64,000 nt of DNA from CAZBMD01 sp964493325. GTDB lineage: Bacteria > Babelota > Babeliae > Babelales > RVW-14. Where the stretch lies: the NCBI GenBank assembly GCA_964493325.1, contig CAZBMD010000001.1:124001-188000 (forward strand), in the 5' to 3' direction. Made by a program: the position numbers and the translations under genes. The notes under the pieces are model-generated. The model saw nothing but the letters and a program-made list of their open reading frames with translations. It was not told the DNA's origin and did no database searches. Below are positions 26,402-34,803 of this stretch, piece after piece (the stretch's first letter is position 1; each line of letters begins with the position of its first letter).

Positions 26402-27652
26402 TTAGTGACTTATGCATTCGACAAGATCGCGGTTGAGATAATTGTCAACAGCTTCTCTTTCCATCATTTTTTTAAAGAGATGAATAAGTAAAAAGCTCAG
26501 TGTGTCTTGCGCATCGATCATATCTTGTGGTGCAATAGCGGCTGAACTGAGGTGATCATTTGGCTTCATATCTGATTTATGTTTTTCGATAAAATCAGCA
26601 GACTCATCAGAAAGTGGTTTGGCTGGTAACTTCCAATATCCGCCAAGATAATTGATAACTGGTGGTTGATTTTGATAGTGATGAATGGTGAAGACAAGCC
26701 GCATTGTTCCATCAAATTCCTGCATATTCCCATTTCCATCTACGTCAACACTAATTGGTTTTGACTCTACAAATTCTTCAACTAAAAATTTATCGTTAGT
26801 ATCAAATGCCCAGTAGCCGTACGTATGATCGATGCCAAAATCGGCGAGCTCTTGAGGGCGAAGTAGGATTTGCTGAAGCATGTTTTCTAAATTGTCTCTT
26901 TCAACAATAATGACGCCTCGACCTCGGCAAGAATTGATTGGTTTGATAACGAAAAACGATCCACCAATATTGCTGGTAATTTCATTTGCCAGAGCAGGGG
27001 TATATTCCTTGGAGCATGTTATACATTTTGGTCTAAAACAAGCAGAGAAGTCATCGTCGAACAGCATATTAGTATTGTATTTACTGTTTACATACTTATT
27101 GGATATATCTCCAACAAAGCGTACTTGCGGAAATATTTTTTTAAATTTCTCTATAGATCGATATGGCCTTCCATATCGGACCATAGCAATGGCTTTATAA
27201 TCTCTGCAGGCTTGAGTTTTTATGACACCATCTTCGTTTCGTAGCAATTCTTTAATTTGATTTTTTAAATCAGAAATACCATTTGTTGCGGTACCGCCCA
27301 TAGAAAAAAAATAGTCCGGCGCCATATCTTCCCTGTGTTCGACATCGTTCATACGGATGCCCCACATTGGTACGTTAAAGGTTCGAAGATAGTCCCAAAA
27401 GTTTTTCCATAACATCTGAGGGCCATAGAGTTTTTCGTGTCCTTTAAACTTTGAGCGAGGTCCTTCCCCAAATTCAAGAACTTTTATTTCTCCTCGTTCA
27501 AGGAATTTCATATCAGCAATACAAAAAGCTATATGATCAGGAAGCGGTGTCGCGCCTTGATTTTGTGTAGCTGTGCTATTTGTTTCTGTAATTAACTGAG
27601 AAAATATTGATGTGCCTAGAAATAACAAAAATAAATAATGCCGATTATTCAT
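26402..27652 (-). CDS. Exported ATP-grasp protein, tubulin-tyrosine-ligase-like
   Basis: The 416-residue product has a signal peptide (about 1-19). From about 110 to 325 it shows an ATP-grasp layout: FFVIKPINSCRGRGVIIV (K237 and the glycine-rich loop 241-247), FLVEEFVES (291-297) and EFDGTMRLVFTI (312-323). The K-P-x-x-x-x-x-G-R-G pattern resembles tubulin-tyrosine-ligase-like enzymes, which add amino acids to protein tails. ATP is scarce outside the cytoplasm of a free cell, so an exported ATP-grasp enzyme makes most sense inside a host; that is inference. GGGGGAG precedes the ATG, and a palindrome lies upstream at 27676-27695. Alternatives are a glutathione-synthetase-like ligase or a protein that has lost catalysis. 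Confidence 0.65.
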   Translation of the reverse strand: MNNRHYLFLLFLGTSIFSQLITETNSTATQNQGATPLPDHIAFCIADMKFLERGEIKVLEFGEGPRSKFKGHEKLYGPQMLWKNFWDYLRTFNVPMWGIRMNDVEHREDMAPDYFFSMGGTATNGISDLKNQIKELLRNEDGVIKTQACRDYKAIAMVRYGRPYRSIEKFKKIFPQVRFVGDISNKYVNSKYNTNMLFDDDFSACFRPKCITCSKEYTPALANEITSNIGGSFFVIKPINSCRGRGVIIVERDNLENMLQQILLRPQELADFGIDHTYGYWAFDTNDKFLVEEFVESKPISVDVDGNGNMQEFDGTMRLVFTIHHYQNQPPVINYLGGYWKLPAKPLSDESADFIEKHKSDMKPNDHLSSAAIAPQDMIDAQDTLSFLLIHLFKKMMEREAVDNYLNRDLVECISH

Positions 27653-27675
27653 ATTTCAACTCCCCCCTAAAATCT

Positions 27676-27695
27676 GATTTATTGTATAATAAATC
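27676..27695 (-). promoter_or_regulatory. Palindromic site upstream of the ATP-grasp gene
   Basis: A perfect 8-base inverted repeat with a 4-base centre (27676-27683 and 27688-27695) lies 24 bases before the ATG. It contains a TACAAT hexamer on the minus strand that could serve as a -10 box. It could be an operator; no regulator is assigned. Confidence 0.3.
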
Positions 27696-27739
27696 GATTG
27701 TTTAACTAAAAATTACCCCTTGGATTCCAGGCTAACTTA

Positions 27740-27788
27740 AAAGTATTTTAATTTTCAAGAATTACGAATTTGAAAATTAAAATACTTT
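27740..27788 (-). terminator. Long AT-rich hairpin after the regulator gene
   Basis: A perfect 19-base inverted repeat (27740-27758 with 27770-27788) encloses an 11-base loop, 35 bases downstream of the NtrC-like gene. The stem is almost entirely A/T and is followed by TTTT on the minus strand, so it may terminate the mla/regulator transcript, though an AT stem is weaker than usual. Confidence 0.5.
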
Positions 27789-27823
27789 AGGGCTGTGAAT
27801 TTATGAATAACTAGGGAGATTAT

Positions 27824-29131
27824 TTAGGATTTTGCGACTAAATTGAGCTTGAATATGCGATCTTTAAGGTCTGGAAGAGATATATTAAGTTGATTACTCA
27901 TTTGGGAGAGGTCGAAGTGGTGTTTTTTTAGTAAATGGAGAAAAAACTCTTTTTCAAAACGCTCAGTTGCTTCTTGCAATGAGTCAAATTTTGTAAATAG
28001 TTGCTCGTCAACTAAGCATTGCTCTGATTCGGGAAGCGTTGATTCAACCATAGTTGGGGTAATAATAGTTTCTTCGTAGGTTGTAAGTGCTACGAGTCGT
28101 TCAATAATACTTTTGAGCTGAGTAACGTTTCCAGTCCAAGAGTAGTTTCGTAAAAGGCGCAATCCTCGAGAGCTCATGACTGCTGATTTGCTTTGTTTGT
28201 TGTTTGCGTTATCTATGAAATATTCGATAAGAAGAGGGATATCGTAGCGCCTCTTGTTCAGAGGAGCTATTTCAAGAGGGACAATGTTGAGTTTGTAAAA
28301 AAGCGTTTTGTTAAAAGATCCGCTTTGAACAAGTGAAAAAAGCTGCACTGATGTCGAGGCGATTATTTTTATATTGTCAGCGTGCGAACTTATAAAAGAT
28401 AAAACATATTTCTGATTTTCTAGTGAAAGTTCATGAATGTTTTTAAAAAATACACAACCTTCTAGGGCTTCTTGAAGCTTATCCTGAATATTGTTGCTGG
28501 TGCAATCAATGGTAAGTATGGGTTTGTTGTTGTATTTGCTTATTGAATGAATATAGCGAGCAAAAAGAGTTTTGCCTGTTCCATGTTGCCCATAGATTAA
28601 AATAGGATAGTTAAGTGTTGCAACATTTCTGATTTGTCTGATCAATTCAAGAAAAAGCGTACTTGCTCCAACAATTCCAAAATCTCTTAGATTATATTCG
28701 CTGTTATTAAGAGGGATAAGTGAAGAGTCAGAGTCTTTTTTTAGAAAAGATAACTTACGTAAGATTTCTTCAAAATTGAGAGGTTTCTCAATAAAATCGC
28801 GCGCTCCTCGCTTGACTGCATCTACGGCGATAGGAACGGTTCCAAATCCTGAAATGATAATGACTTGTTGTGCTGGATATTCTTGTTTTATACGCTCCAG
28901 GATATCAAGCCCATTGATGTTGGGCATAAAAACATCAAGGAGTACAACGTCGGGAACAAGAGACCCAAGTTTTTCTAGTGTTTTGCTGCCGTCTTGCAGT
29001 GTTTCGACGCAAAATCCTTCATCTTCTAGAGAATCTTGTAGTGTTTGTAAGATAGCTGGTTCATCATCAACAATAAGAACGAGTGGTTGGTTTGTGGTAG
29101 AAAAAGCCGAGTTGCGGGACATGGTGGTCAT
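27824..29131 (-). CDS. NtrC-type response regulator with degenerate AAA+ domain
   Basis: The 435-residue protein has an intact receiver domain (D22, D23, phospho-acceptor D66, K116) and an AAA+ domain with a good Walker A (GQHGTGKT, 181-188). The GAFTGA loop that contacts sigma-54 is missing, because the region after IDCTSNN is shortened. The Walker B acids are replaced (VFFKNIHEL, K230-N231 instead of Asp-Glu). The arginine-rich segment NKRRYDIPLL and the SWTGNV motif remain. The C-terminus (about 390-432) is a Fis-like helix-turn-helix region. It should sense phosphorylation and perhaps bind DNA, but classical sigma-54 activation looks impossible. The start overlaps the mlaF stop (ATGA). 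No histidine kinase is adjacent. Confidence 0.85.
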   Translation of the reverse strand: MTTMSRNSAFSTTNQPLVLIVDDEPAILQTLQDSLEDEGFCVETLQDGSKTLEKLGSLVPDVVLLDVFMPNINGLDILERIKQEYPAQQVIIISGFGTVPIAVDAVKRGARDFIEKPLNFEEILRKLSFLKKDSDSSLIPLNNSEYNLRDFGIVGASTLFLELIRQIRNVATLNYPILIYGQHGTGKTLFARYIHSISKYNNKPILTIDCTSNNIQDKLQEALEGCVFFKNIHELSLENQKYVLSFISSHADNIKIIASTSVQLFSLVQSGSFNKTLFYKLNIVPLEIAPLNKRRYDIPLLIEYFIDNANNKQSKSAVMSSRGLRLLRNYSWTGNVTQLKSIIERLVALTTYEETIITPTMVESTLPESEQCLVDEQLFTKFDSLQEATERFEKEFFLHLLKKHHFDLSQMSNQLNISLPDLKDRIFKLNLVAKS

Positions 29132-29886
29132 GGTTGTATAAATCCAATCTGTTTAATTGGGCCTTCAGGAAGGCCGCGAATGAATTGATATATAAATGGA
29201 TCAGTGCTTTCCCAGATAGAGCTGGCTGGACCCTTAAAAATTATCTTGCCCTCATGAAGCATTGCGACTTGTGTTGCGTATTTAAATACTTCAATATCAT
29301 GAGAGATGACGATAGTTGTTATTTTTTGTTCGATGTGTGTTTGTTGAATGAGTTCATGAATCAGTCTAACGGTAATGGGATCAAGGCCTGTTGTAGGCTC
29401 GTCATAGATGAGGACCTGAGGACTGAGCATTAGTGTGCGCGCAAGGCCAACACGTTTTTTCATACCGCCAGATAGTTCATCTGGAAATTTTTCAAGAACA
29501 TCTTCTGACAGTCCCACACTTTTGAGCTTTTGAACAACAATCGGTCGAACTTTTTCGGGATCAACGCCTTCTTCAAGAAGAGTAATGCCAACATTTTCAA
29601 AAACGTTTAAAGAGTCAAGAAGGGCTGCAAATTGGAAGACGTAGCCGCATTTTTTAAAAATATTACTCAGTTTTCGTTGGTCAAATGTCGTGATGTCTTG
29701 TCCATCAATGATGACTTGTCCGCTATCTGGTGTGATCAATCCAATGATTTGCTTGAGCAGTACAGATTTACCCTCACCAGATCGACCGATGATAGCGAGA
29801 AACTCTCCTTTTTCAATAGAGAGATCAAGCCCGTCGGTGATTACTTTTGATCCGAATGATTTTCGGAGGCCTTTAATGGTAATCAT
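29128..29886 (-). CDS. mlaF: ABC transporter ATP-binding protein MlaF
   Basis: The 252-residue ATPase has Walker A GRSGEGKSVLLK, signature LSGGMKKRVGLART and Walker B VLIYDEPTTGLDP. The GMKKRVGLAR signature is characteristic of MlaF-type ATPases that move phospholipids between the membranes of Gram-negative cells. It is linked by ATGA overlaps to mlaE upstream and to the NtrC-like regulator downstream. No MlaD (MCE-domain) substrate-binding protein is adjacent; in most genomes it follows mlaE. Confidence 0.92.
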   Translation of the reverse strand: MITIKGLRKSFGSKVITDGLDLSIEKGEFLAIIGRSGEGKSVLLKQIIGLITPDSGQVIIDGQDITTFDQRKLSNIFKKCGYVFQFAALLDSLNVFENVGITLLEEGVDPEKVRPIVVQKLKSVGLSEDVLEKFPDELSGGMKKRVGLARTLMLSPQVLIYDEPTTGLDPITVRLIHELIQQTHIEQKITTIVISHDIEVFKYATQVAMLHEGKIIFKGPASSIWESTDPFIYQFIRGLPEGPIKQIGFIQP

Positions 29887-30671
29887 TTTGTAAACATCAA
29901 TGAAATTAAAATATAGTCAGCGATAACAACGGTAAGAATAGAATATACCACACTTTGTGTGATCGCAATACCAACGCCTTTAGCCCCACCTCGCGCATAA
30001 AAACCTTTGTAGGTGCTGATGACGGCAAGAATAAATCCAAAGATGATGGCTTTAAAAAGACCGCTGGTGATATCAGAAATTTCAACGTTTGATATGATTG
30101 ATTCCATGTAAATTTCTGGATTAATATTGAGTACATGAACCGACATAACATAGCCGGCAGTAATCCCAAAAAATGAGCAGAAAACAGAAAGAAATGGAAG
30201 AATAAGGGTGCTTGCAACAATACGGGGTACAACAAGGTACTGATTAGTATTGATACAAAGTGTTTGTAGGGCATCTATTTGTTCAGTGATGCGCATGGTG
30301 CCAATTTCTGCAGTGATTGCTGAACCAGCTCGTCCTATTACCATGATAGCACTAAATACTGGGCCAAATTCTCGAGTCATTGATAAAAAAACAATGGGGC
30401 CAATGAACTGAGTGGCCCCAAAACGTTCAAGTCCAATATAACTTTGTAGTGCAATTACAGCGCCAATTGTGATACCTACAAGAAACACAATGCCCAAAGA
30501 TCCAACACCTATGTAACTCATGTGATAAAAAACTTTTTTCAACTTTAGTTTTGTCGTGAAAAGAGTTACTAAGGCGCCGTATGCAAATACTCCTATGTCA
30601 CCAACTCGATTACAGCTGTCAAGGAATTTTGCACCAAGATAGTCGACAAATTTTAACATTATGGCAAGCAT
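29883..30671 (-). CDS. mlaE: ABC transporter permease MlaE
   Basis: The 262-residue membrane protein has the MlaE family core: about five hydrophobic helices, the FGATQFIGPIVFLSMTREFGPV stretch (here given in part), GRAGSAITAEIGTMRITEQIDAL, and a C-terminal GGAKGVGIAITQSVVYSIL block. Together with MlaF it forms the inner-membrane part of the lipid-asymmetry transporter. The ATG at 30671 follows GAGGATTAA at a slightly long distance; an in-frame ATG at 30659 is possible. It lies 39 bases after secG. Confidence 0.92.
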   Translation of the reverse strand: MLAIMLKFVDYLGAKFLDSCNRVGDIGVFAYGALVTLFTTKLKLKKVFYHMSYIGVGSLGIVFLVGITIGAVIALQSYIGLERFGATQFIGPIVFLSMTREFGPVFSAIMVIGRAGSAITAEIGTMRITEQIDALQTLCINTNQYLVVPRIVASTLILPFLSVFCSFFGITAGYVMSVHVLNINPEIYMESIISNVEISDITSGLFKAIIFGFILAVISTYKGFYARGGAKGVGIAITQSVVYSILTVVIADYILISLMFTK

Positions 30672-30710
30672 CGACGTTAATCCTCTTGGTCAGGGAGTAG
30701 CGATAGTTTT

Positions 30711-31091
30711 TTAAGCGTCTTGATTACTGAGGTCTTCTTCTGAAGCCTGTTCATAGTCTTCTTCTGAGCCGTCTGTTGATTTTGTATCAAGTCCGACCAA
30801 AGATTTGGTGGGAGTATTTTGTTTTTGAGAGACAGCAAAGCCTGATAAGCGAGAAGATTGCGCTTCTTTTTTTTTGAGAATGGTTAAGCCGAGTGCTCCC
30901 AAAATAAACAAAGTACCCAAGGTCCATGTCGTTTTTTCAAAGAATCCCTGGCCTCCAGATCCGCCAAAAAGCAACTGGCCGCCGCCGCCAAGGCTGCCCA
31001 TGCCCATGTCGCCTTTGCCTTGCTGAATGAGGATGAAAAGCGCTAATAAGAAACTAAGAATAATGAAAAGGGTCATTAATAAAATAAACAT
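30711..31091 (-). CDS. secG: Preprotein translocase subunit SecG
   Basis: SecG is a small partner of SecYE in the export channel. The 126-residue product has two membrane helices (about 1-22 and 54-74) around a glycine-rich loop (QQGKGDMGMGSLGGG, FGGSGGQGF), the family hallmark. The C-terminal 50 residues are polar and acidic, longer than in many SecG proteins. GAGGAAAA directly precedes the ATG. It follows tpiA on the same strand, a common neighbour pair in bacteria. Confidence 0.92.
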   Translation of the reverse strand: MFILLMTLFIILSFLLALFILIQQGKGDMGMGSLGGGGQLLFGGSGGQGFFEKTTWTLGTLFILGALGLTILKKKEAQSSRLSGFAVSQKQNTPTKSLVGLDTKSTDGSEEDYEQASEEDLSNQDA

Positions 31092-31148
31092 TTTTCCTCA
31101 TCGTTGATAAATTTTACAAAATACAAATTTTTCTCTTACCTAATCTCT

Positions 31149-31910
31149 TTAAGTATAGTGTACTATTTTTTCTAATTCTTGAAAGTCTAAACTTGTTCGG
31201 CCAATTAAAAACCCATTCAGAAGAGGTATGGCTTTGCATGATGATATGTTTTCAGGGCTTATGCTTCCGCCGTAAATAAGCTTCCACTTTACAAAAGGGG
31301 CTATTTTATGAGCTTTTTCGTGTATCCATGATAAAACAAGTTCGATGTGGTCGCTGGATGCAACTTTTCCGCTTCCTATCGCCCAAACGGGTTCGTAGGC
31401 GATACAAATGGTCGGTTTGCTTGCTTGGTATTTTGTCGCAAGATTAAATAATCCTTCTAATTGATTATGAAGCGTTTCAATGGTTGTTCCATTGGTATAT
31501 TGTTCGGCTGTTTCGCCAATACAGAAAATTGGGGTGATATTGTGATCCAAAAGCTTATCTGCTTTGTGTGTAATAATAGCATCAGTTTCTTTGTTGTGTG
31601 TTCGTCTTTCGCTGTGTCCAATGATGGCGTACGAACATCCTAGTTGTTGCAGGCTAACTACCGATGTTTGGCCGGTAAAAGCTCCGCGTGTATGTTCAGA
31701 ACAATCTTGTGAGCCTAGTATGATATCGGAATTTTTTAAGATTTGCGCAAGTGGATAGAGGACTTCTGTTGAAGGACACAAAATAATTTGATGAGGGGCA
31801 TGTGTAGAGAGTTGAATGAGTGCGTCGTAATTTTTTGAAACAAATGCAAGAGCTTCGTTAAATGAAAACGACATCTTCCAATTAGCGATGTAAAGATGTG
31901 CTGACTTCAT
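31149..31910 (-). CDS. tpiA: Triose-phosphate isomerase
   Basis: At 253 residues this is a complete TIM-barrel isomerase that interconverts dihydroxyacetone phosphate and glyceraldehyde 3-phosphate. The catalytic lysine in ANWKM, the histidine in IGHSERR, the glutamate in AYEPVWAIGSG and the phosphate loop IYGGSISPEN are present. I chose the ATG at 31910 with its AAGGATCATC site; the frame is open for 36 more codons but these do not resemble the family. It is the first gene of the tpiA-secG-mlaE-mlaF-regulator series. Confidence 0.97.
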   Translation of the reverse strand: MKSAHLYIANWKMSFSFNEALAFVSKNYDALIQLSTHAPHQIILCPSTEVLYPLAQILKNSDIILGSQDCSEHTRGAFTGQTSVVSLQQLGCSYAIIGHSERRTHNKETDAIITHKADKLLDHNITPIFCIGETAEQYTNGTTIETLHNQLEGLFNLATKYQASKPTICIAYEPVWAIGSGKVASSDHIELVLSWIHEKAHKIAPFVKWKLIYGGSISPENISSCKAIPLLNGFLIGRTSLDFQELEKIVHYT

Positions 31911-32153
31911 GATGATCCTTGAATATGAATTAACAATGAAAAAATATTTTTGAGCATTCAGTATTCTAAAAATATCTATGTATTTTGTGAAGATATATTG
32001 CATTCGACAAATGTGCAAGCCGCTGTAGATTTGCTAAAAAGAGCAATGTGTGTTCTTGACTAAAGCTAAATTTGCCGTAAGATCAAAGCTTGAATTTGAA
32101 GCACTTTTCATTAGATAAATCTTATAAAATTTTACGTGGCACGTTGGTGGATA

Positions 32154-33455
32154 ATGAAGTATCAGCTAAATCGCCTTTGCAGGGTAGTTTTTCTTAGTGT
32201 TTTTTTGTGGACACCCTTGCAATCAAGTCACAATTCAAGTAGATATTTTCCGTTTCTTGAGCGTATTCAAAACGCTTCTGAACACCAGTATTCACATGTT
32301 GATCTGTCTCTTTTTTATACGACAGCCCCAACAGCTATTCGACGCGGCGGTGGAACAACTGGTATTCAAGAGCTCTGGGGGAAATACGATCTTAAAGATG
32401 TCATTAGCAGTTTACAGGCAGTTCAAGGTTCATTGCTTACTCCAATTGAAGATGTCACCGGCACAACTGACTTAGTTGGTAAATCTTTACGATTTGACGT
32501 GAATAACAAAGTACGTTCACATGGTTTGACATTGCAATATGAACAAAAAATTAGTAGCCATGGATTATTTGTTGGGGCCTGGTTACCTGTTATGCGTGTA
32601 CTTGTGTCGAGCCGATATATTTTTAACCGCAAGGCGTCAAGTGATGAAATTGCAAATTCAACTCTTTCTGCACAACTACAACAGGCTCAAGATTTGCAGA
32701 TTGATAAAATTCGCCGCAATGTTCACGAAGAACTTGGGTTCAAAAATAATTATTGGGATAAAACTGGATTTGGTGATCTTGATTTGTATCTTAAGTGGAG
32801 TCATTATCTTGATCATAAATTATTGATGAAGAGTATTACGGTTAGTGCGACAGGTGGTATAACTCTTCCAACAGGAGCTCTTTCTGATAAAAACAATCCA
32901 ATATCAGTGTCGTTTATGGGGAATGGACATTGTGGATTGTATCTTGATATCATGCCCGAATTTGAACTAAAGCAAGATTGGAAAGTGGGTATTTTATTTG
33001 GTGCTACGTATCAATTTAAAAACTCCCGAACATTACGTTTGTCTGTTGATGCAGAGCCGACGGTTTTTAGTGCACTTACTGGTCGCGTAGAAATTAATCC
33101 GGGTGGAACGCTTAAGTTTTCTCCTTTCCTAACAATTGAAAATATTGGTGATGGGTGGCACTTTCAGGTCCGTTATACCTATTTAAGACATGCTAAAGAT
33201 ACATGGCGAGATATACGGTTCGATAAAACTATTCAAAGTTATCTACAAAAGGACTTTAATACAATTAAAGAAAAAGAAGAATTATCATTATGGCGTTCTC
33301 ATTATGTCTCATTTCAGTTATTATATGACTCAGTTAGCGCGATGAAAAAATACTGTATGAAGCCGGCTTTTTATTTGACATACGACATGCCGCTCAATGG
33401 AAACGGAATGGCACAAACGCATCAGCTGTCGCTGGGTGCGAAATTGCATTTTTAG
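32154..33455 (+). CDS. Exported outer-membrane beta-barrel-like protein
   Basis: The 433-residue protein has a signal peptide (about 1-23) and then alternating beta-strand-like segments rich in aromatic residues, ending in phenylalanine (LGAKLHF). GITLPTGALSDKNNP and HCGLYLDIMPEFEL resemble the segments of the protein at 1-927, so both belong to one surface-protein family. Such proteins may be porins or adhesion barrels; no known family is recognised. The ATG at 32154 follows GGTGG; the GTG at 32136 is a weaker alternative. It ends 11 bases before mreB, and the two are probably cotranscribed, which is unusual company for mreB. Confidence 0.65.
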   Translation: MKYQLNRLCRVVFLSVFLWTPLQSSHNSSRYFPFLERIQNASEHQYSHVDLSLFYTTAPTAIRRGGGTTGIQELWGKYDLKDVISSLQAVQGSLLTPIEDVTGTTDLVGKSLRFDVNNKVRSHGLTLQYEQKISSHGLFVGAWLPVMRVLVSSRYIFNRKASSDEIANSTLSAQLQQAQDLQIDKIRRNVHEELGFKNNYWDKTGFGDLDLYLKWSHYLDHKLLMKSITVSATGGITLPTGALSDKNNPISVSFMGNGHCGLYLDIMPEFELKQDWKVGILFGATYQFKNSRTLRLSVDAEPTVFSALTGRVEINPGGTLKFSPFLTIENIGDGWHFQVRYTYLRHAKDTWRDIRFDKTIQSYLQKDFNTIKEKEELSLWRSHYVSFQLLYDSVSAMKKYCMKPAFYLTYDMPLNGNGMAQTHQLSLGAKLHF

Positions 33456-33466
33456 GGGATAGATTC

Positions 33467-34504
33467 ATGAAATTTTGGCCAGCCACTAAGCTCTTTAGTT
33501 TATTCTCAAATGATATGGCTATCGATTTGGGAACTGCAAATACCGTTATTTATGTAAAAGACCGTGGGGTTGTTCTTAATCAGCCTTCTGTGGTTGCTGT
33601 AAAAAGCTCAACAAATGAGGTTCTTGCTGCAGGTGATGACGCAAAAAATATGCTTGGTAAAACACCTGAGAGTATTATAGCTTGTAGACCTATGCGAGAC
33701 GGCGTTATTGCAAATTTTGAGCTAACCGAAAGTATGTTGCGCTACTTTATTCGTGAAGTCCATCACAATCGTCGCACGCTCGTTCGTCCTCGTATGATCA
33801 TAGGAGTTCCATCGGGTATAACTCAAGTTGAAAAACGAGCTGTTGAAGATTCTGCAAAACAGGCTGGTGCTCGAGAAATTTATACAATCATGGAGCCTAT
33901 GGCAGCAGCTATTGGAGCAGGTCTTCCGGTTGCGGAGCCAACAGGAAATATGATTGTTGATATTGGTGGTGGAACAACAGAAGTTGCTATTATATCACTT
34001 AAAGATATTGTCTATTGTAAGTCAGCACGTGTTGGTGGTGACGAAATGGATCGTGCTATTGTGCAGTACGTTAAACGAAAGTACAATTTGCTGATTGGTG
34101 AACGAACGGCAGAAGTTATAAAAATGAACATTGGGACTGCTATGCTTATGGAGCAGGTTAACTATGTTGAGGTCAAGGGCCGTGATTTAGTCACAGGCGT
34201 TCCTAAGACTATTAAACTTTCAGACGCAGAGGTGTTTGAATCTCTTGCAGAACCAATTTCAATTATTATTGATGCAGTGCGTTCTGCTCTTGAAAATGCT
34301 CCCCCAGAGCTTTCATCTGATTTAGTAGATCGCGGCATTATGCTTGCAGGTGGTGGGTCAGAATTAAAGCATTTGGATACTCTTATTTCTAAAGAAACAG
34401 GTCTTCCCGTAAAGAAAGCAGAAAATCCTCTTTTGTGCGTTGTTCTTGGGGCAGGAAGAGTTCTTGATGAGCTTGACTTGTATCGTGATGCTCTAATGAA
34501 ATAA
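33467..34504 (+). CDS. mreB: Rod-shape-determining protein MreB
   Basis: The 345-residue actin homologue builds membrane-associated filaments that guide cell-wall synthesis. The phosphate-1 motif MAIDLGTANT, phosphate-2 MIVDIGGGTTEVAII, the adenosine motif IMLAGGGSEL and VGGDEMDRAI are all present. AGGGGATAG precedes the ATG. mreC and mreD, which usually follow, are absent here; a terminator lies directly after the stop. Together with murA it implies a peptidoglycan-dependent cell shape. Confidence 0.97.
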   Translation: MKFWPATKLFSLFSNDMAIDLGTANTVIYVKDRGVVLNQPSVVAVKSSTNEVLAAGDDAKNMLGKTPESIIACRPMRDGVIANFELTESMLRYFIREVHHNRRTLVRPRMIIGVPSGITQVEKRAVEDSAKQAGAREIYTIMEPMAAAIGAGLPVAEPTGNMIVDIGGGTTEVAIISLKDIVYCKSARVGGDEMDRAIVQYVKRKYNLLIGERTAEVIKMNIGTAMLMEQVNYVEVKGRDLVTGVPKTIKLSDAEVFESLAEPISIIIDAVRSALENAPPELSSDLVDRGIMLAGGGSELKHLDTLISKETGLPVKKAENPLLCVVLGAGRVLDELDLYRDALMK

Positions 34505-34529
34505 TTGTTTATCGATAAATAAAATTATG

Positions 34530-34561
34530 TAAGGGTTGTACTATACAAAGTGCAGCCCTTA
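34530..34561. terminator. Terminator between mreB and the Fis-like gene
   Basis: A 12-base stem with two G-T wobbles (34530-34541 with 34550-34561) and an 8-base loop lies between the convergent mreB and Fis-like genes. The T tail is short. Confidence 0.6.
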
Positions 34562-34563
34562 TT

Positions 34564-34803
34564 TCATTTAGGAATAAGGTTGAGGTGCTGAATTCTTCTA
34601 TAGAGCGTGCTGCGACTAATACCAAGCATTTTTGCTGTTGCAAGATAATTATACTGATTTTCTTGAAGAACAAGCTCGATAATATGTCGCTCTACTTCTT
34701 CCATCACAAGCGAGTAAATATTGCCGGGTTCTTTTGTTCCTGTGCCGGTAACCATTTTTTTTATTTCTCGGCGAATAAATTCACCTAAAGATAATGGTGT
34801 CAT
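34564..34803 (-). CDS. Fis-family helix-turn-helix protein
   Basis: The 79-residue protein ends in a Fis-type DNA-binding domain: ERHIIELVLQENQYN, then ATAKMLGISRSTLYRRIQHL, the same fold as the C-terminus of NtrC regulators. It could be a stand-alone nucleoid protein like Fis, or the DNA-binding half of a lost enhancer-binding protein. The start overlaps the stop of the holA-like gene (ATGA). It may complement the degenerate NtrC protein at 27824-29131, but nothing in the sequence proves a link. Confidence 0.85.
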   Translation of the reverse strand: MTPLSLGEFIRREIKKMVTGTGTKEPGNIYSLVMEEVERHIIELVLQENQYNYLATAKMLGISRSTLYRRIQHLNLIPK

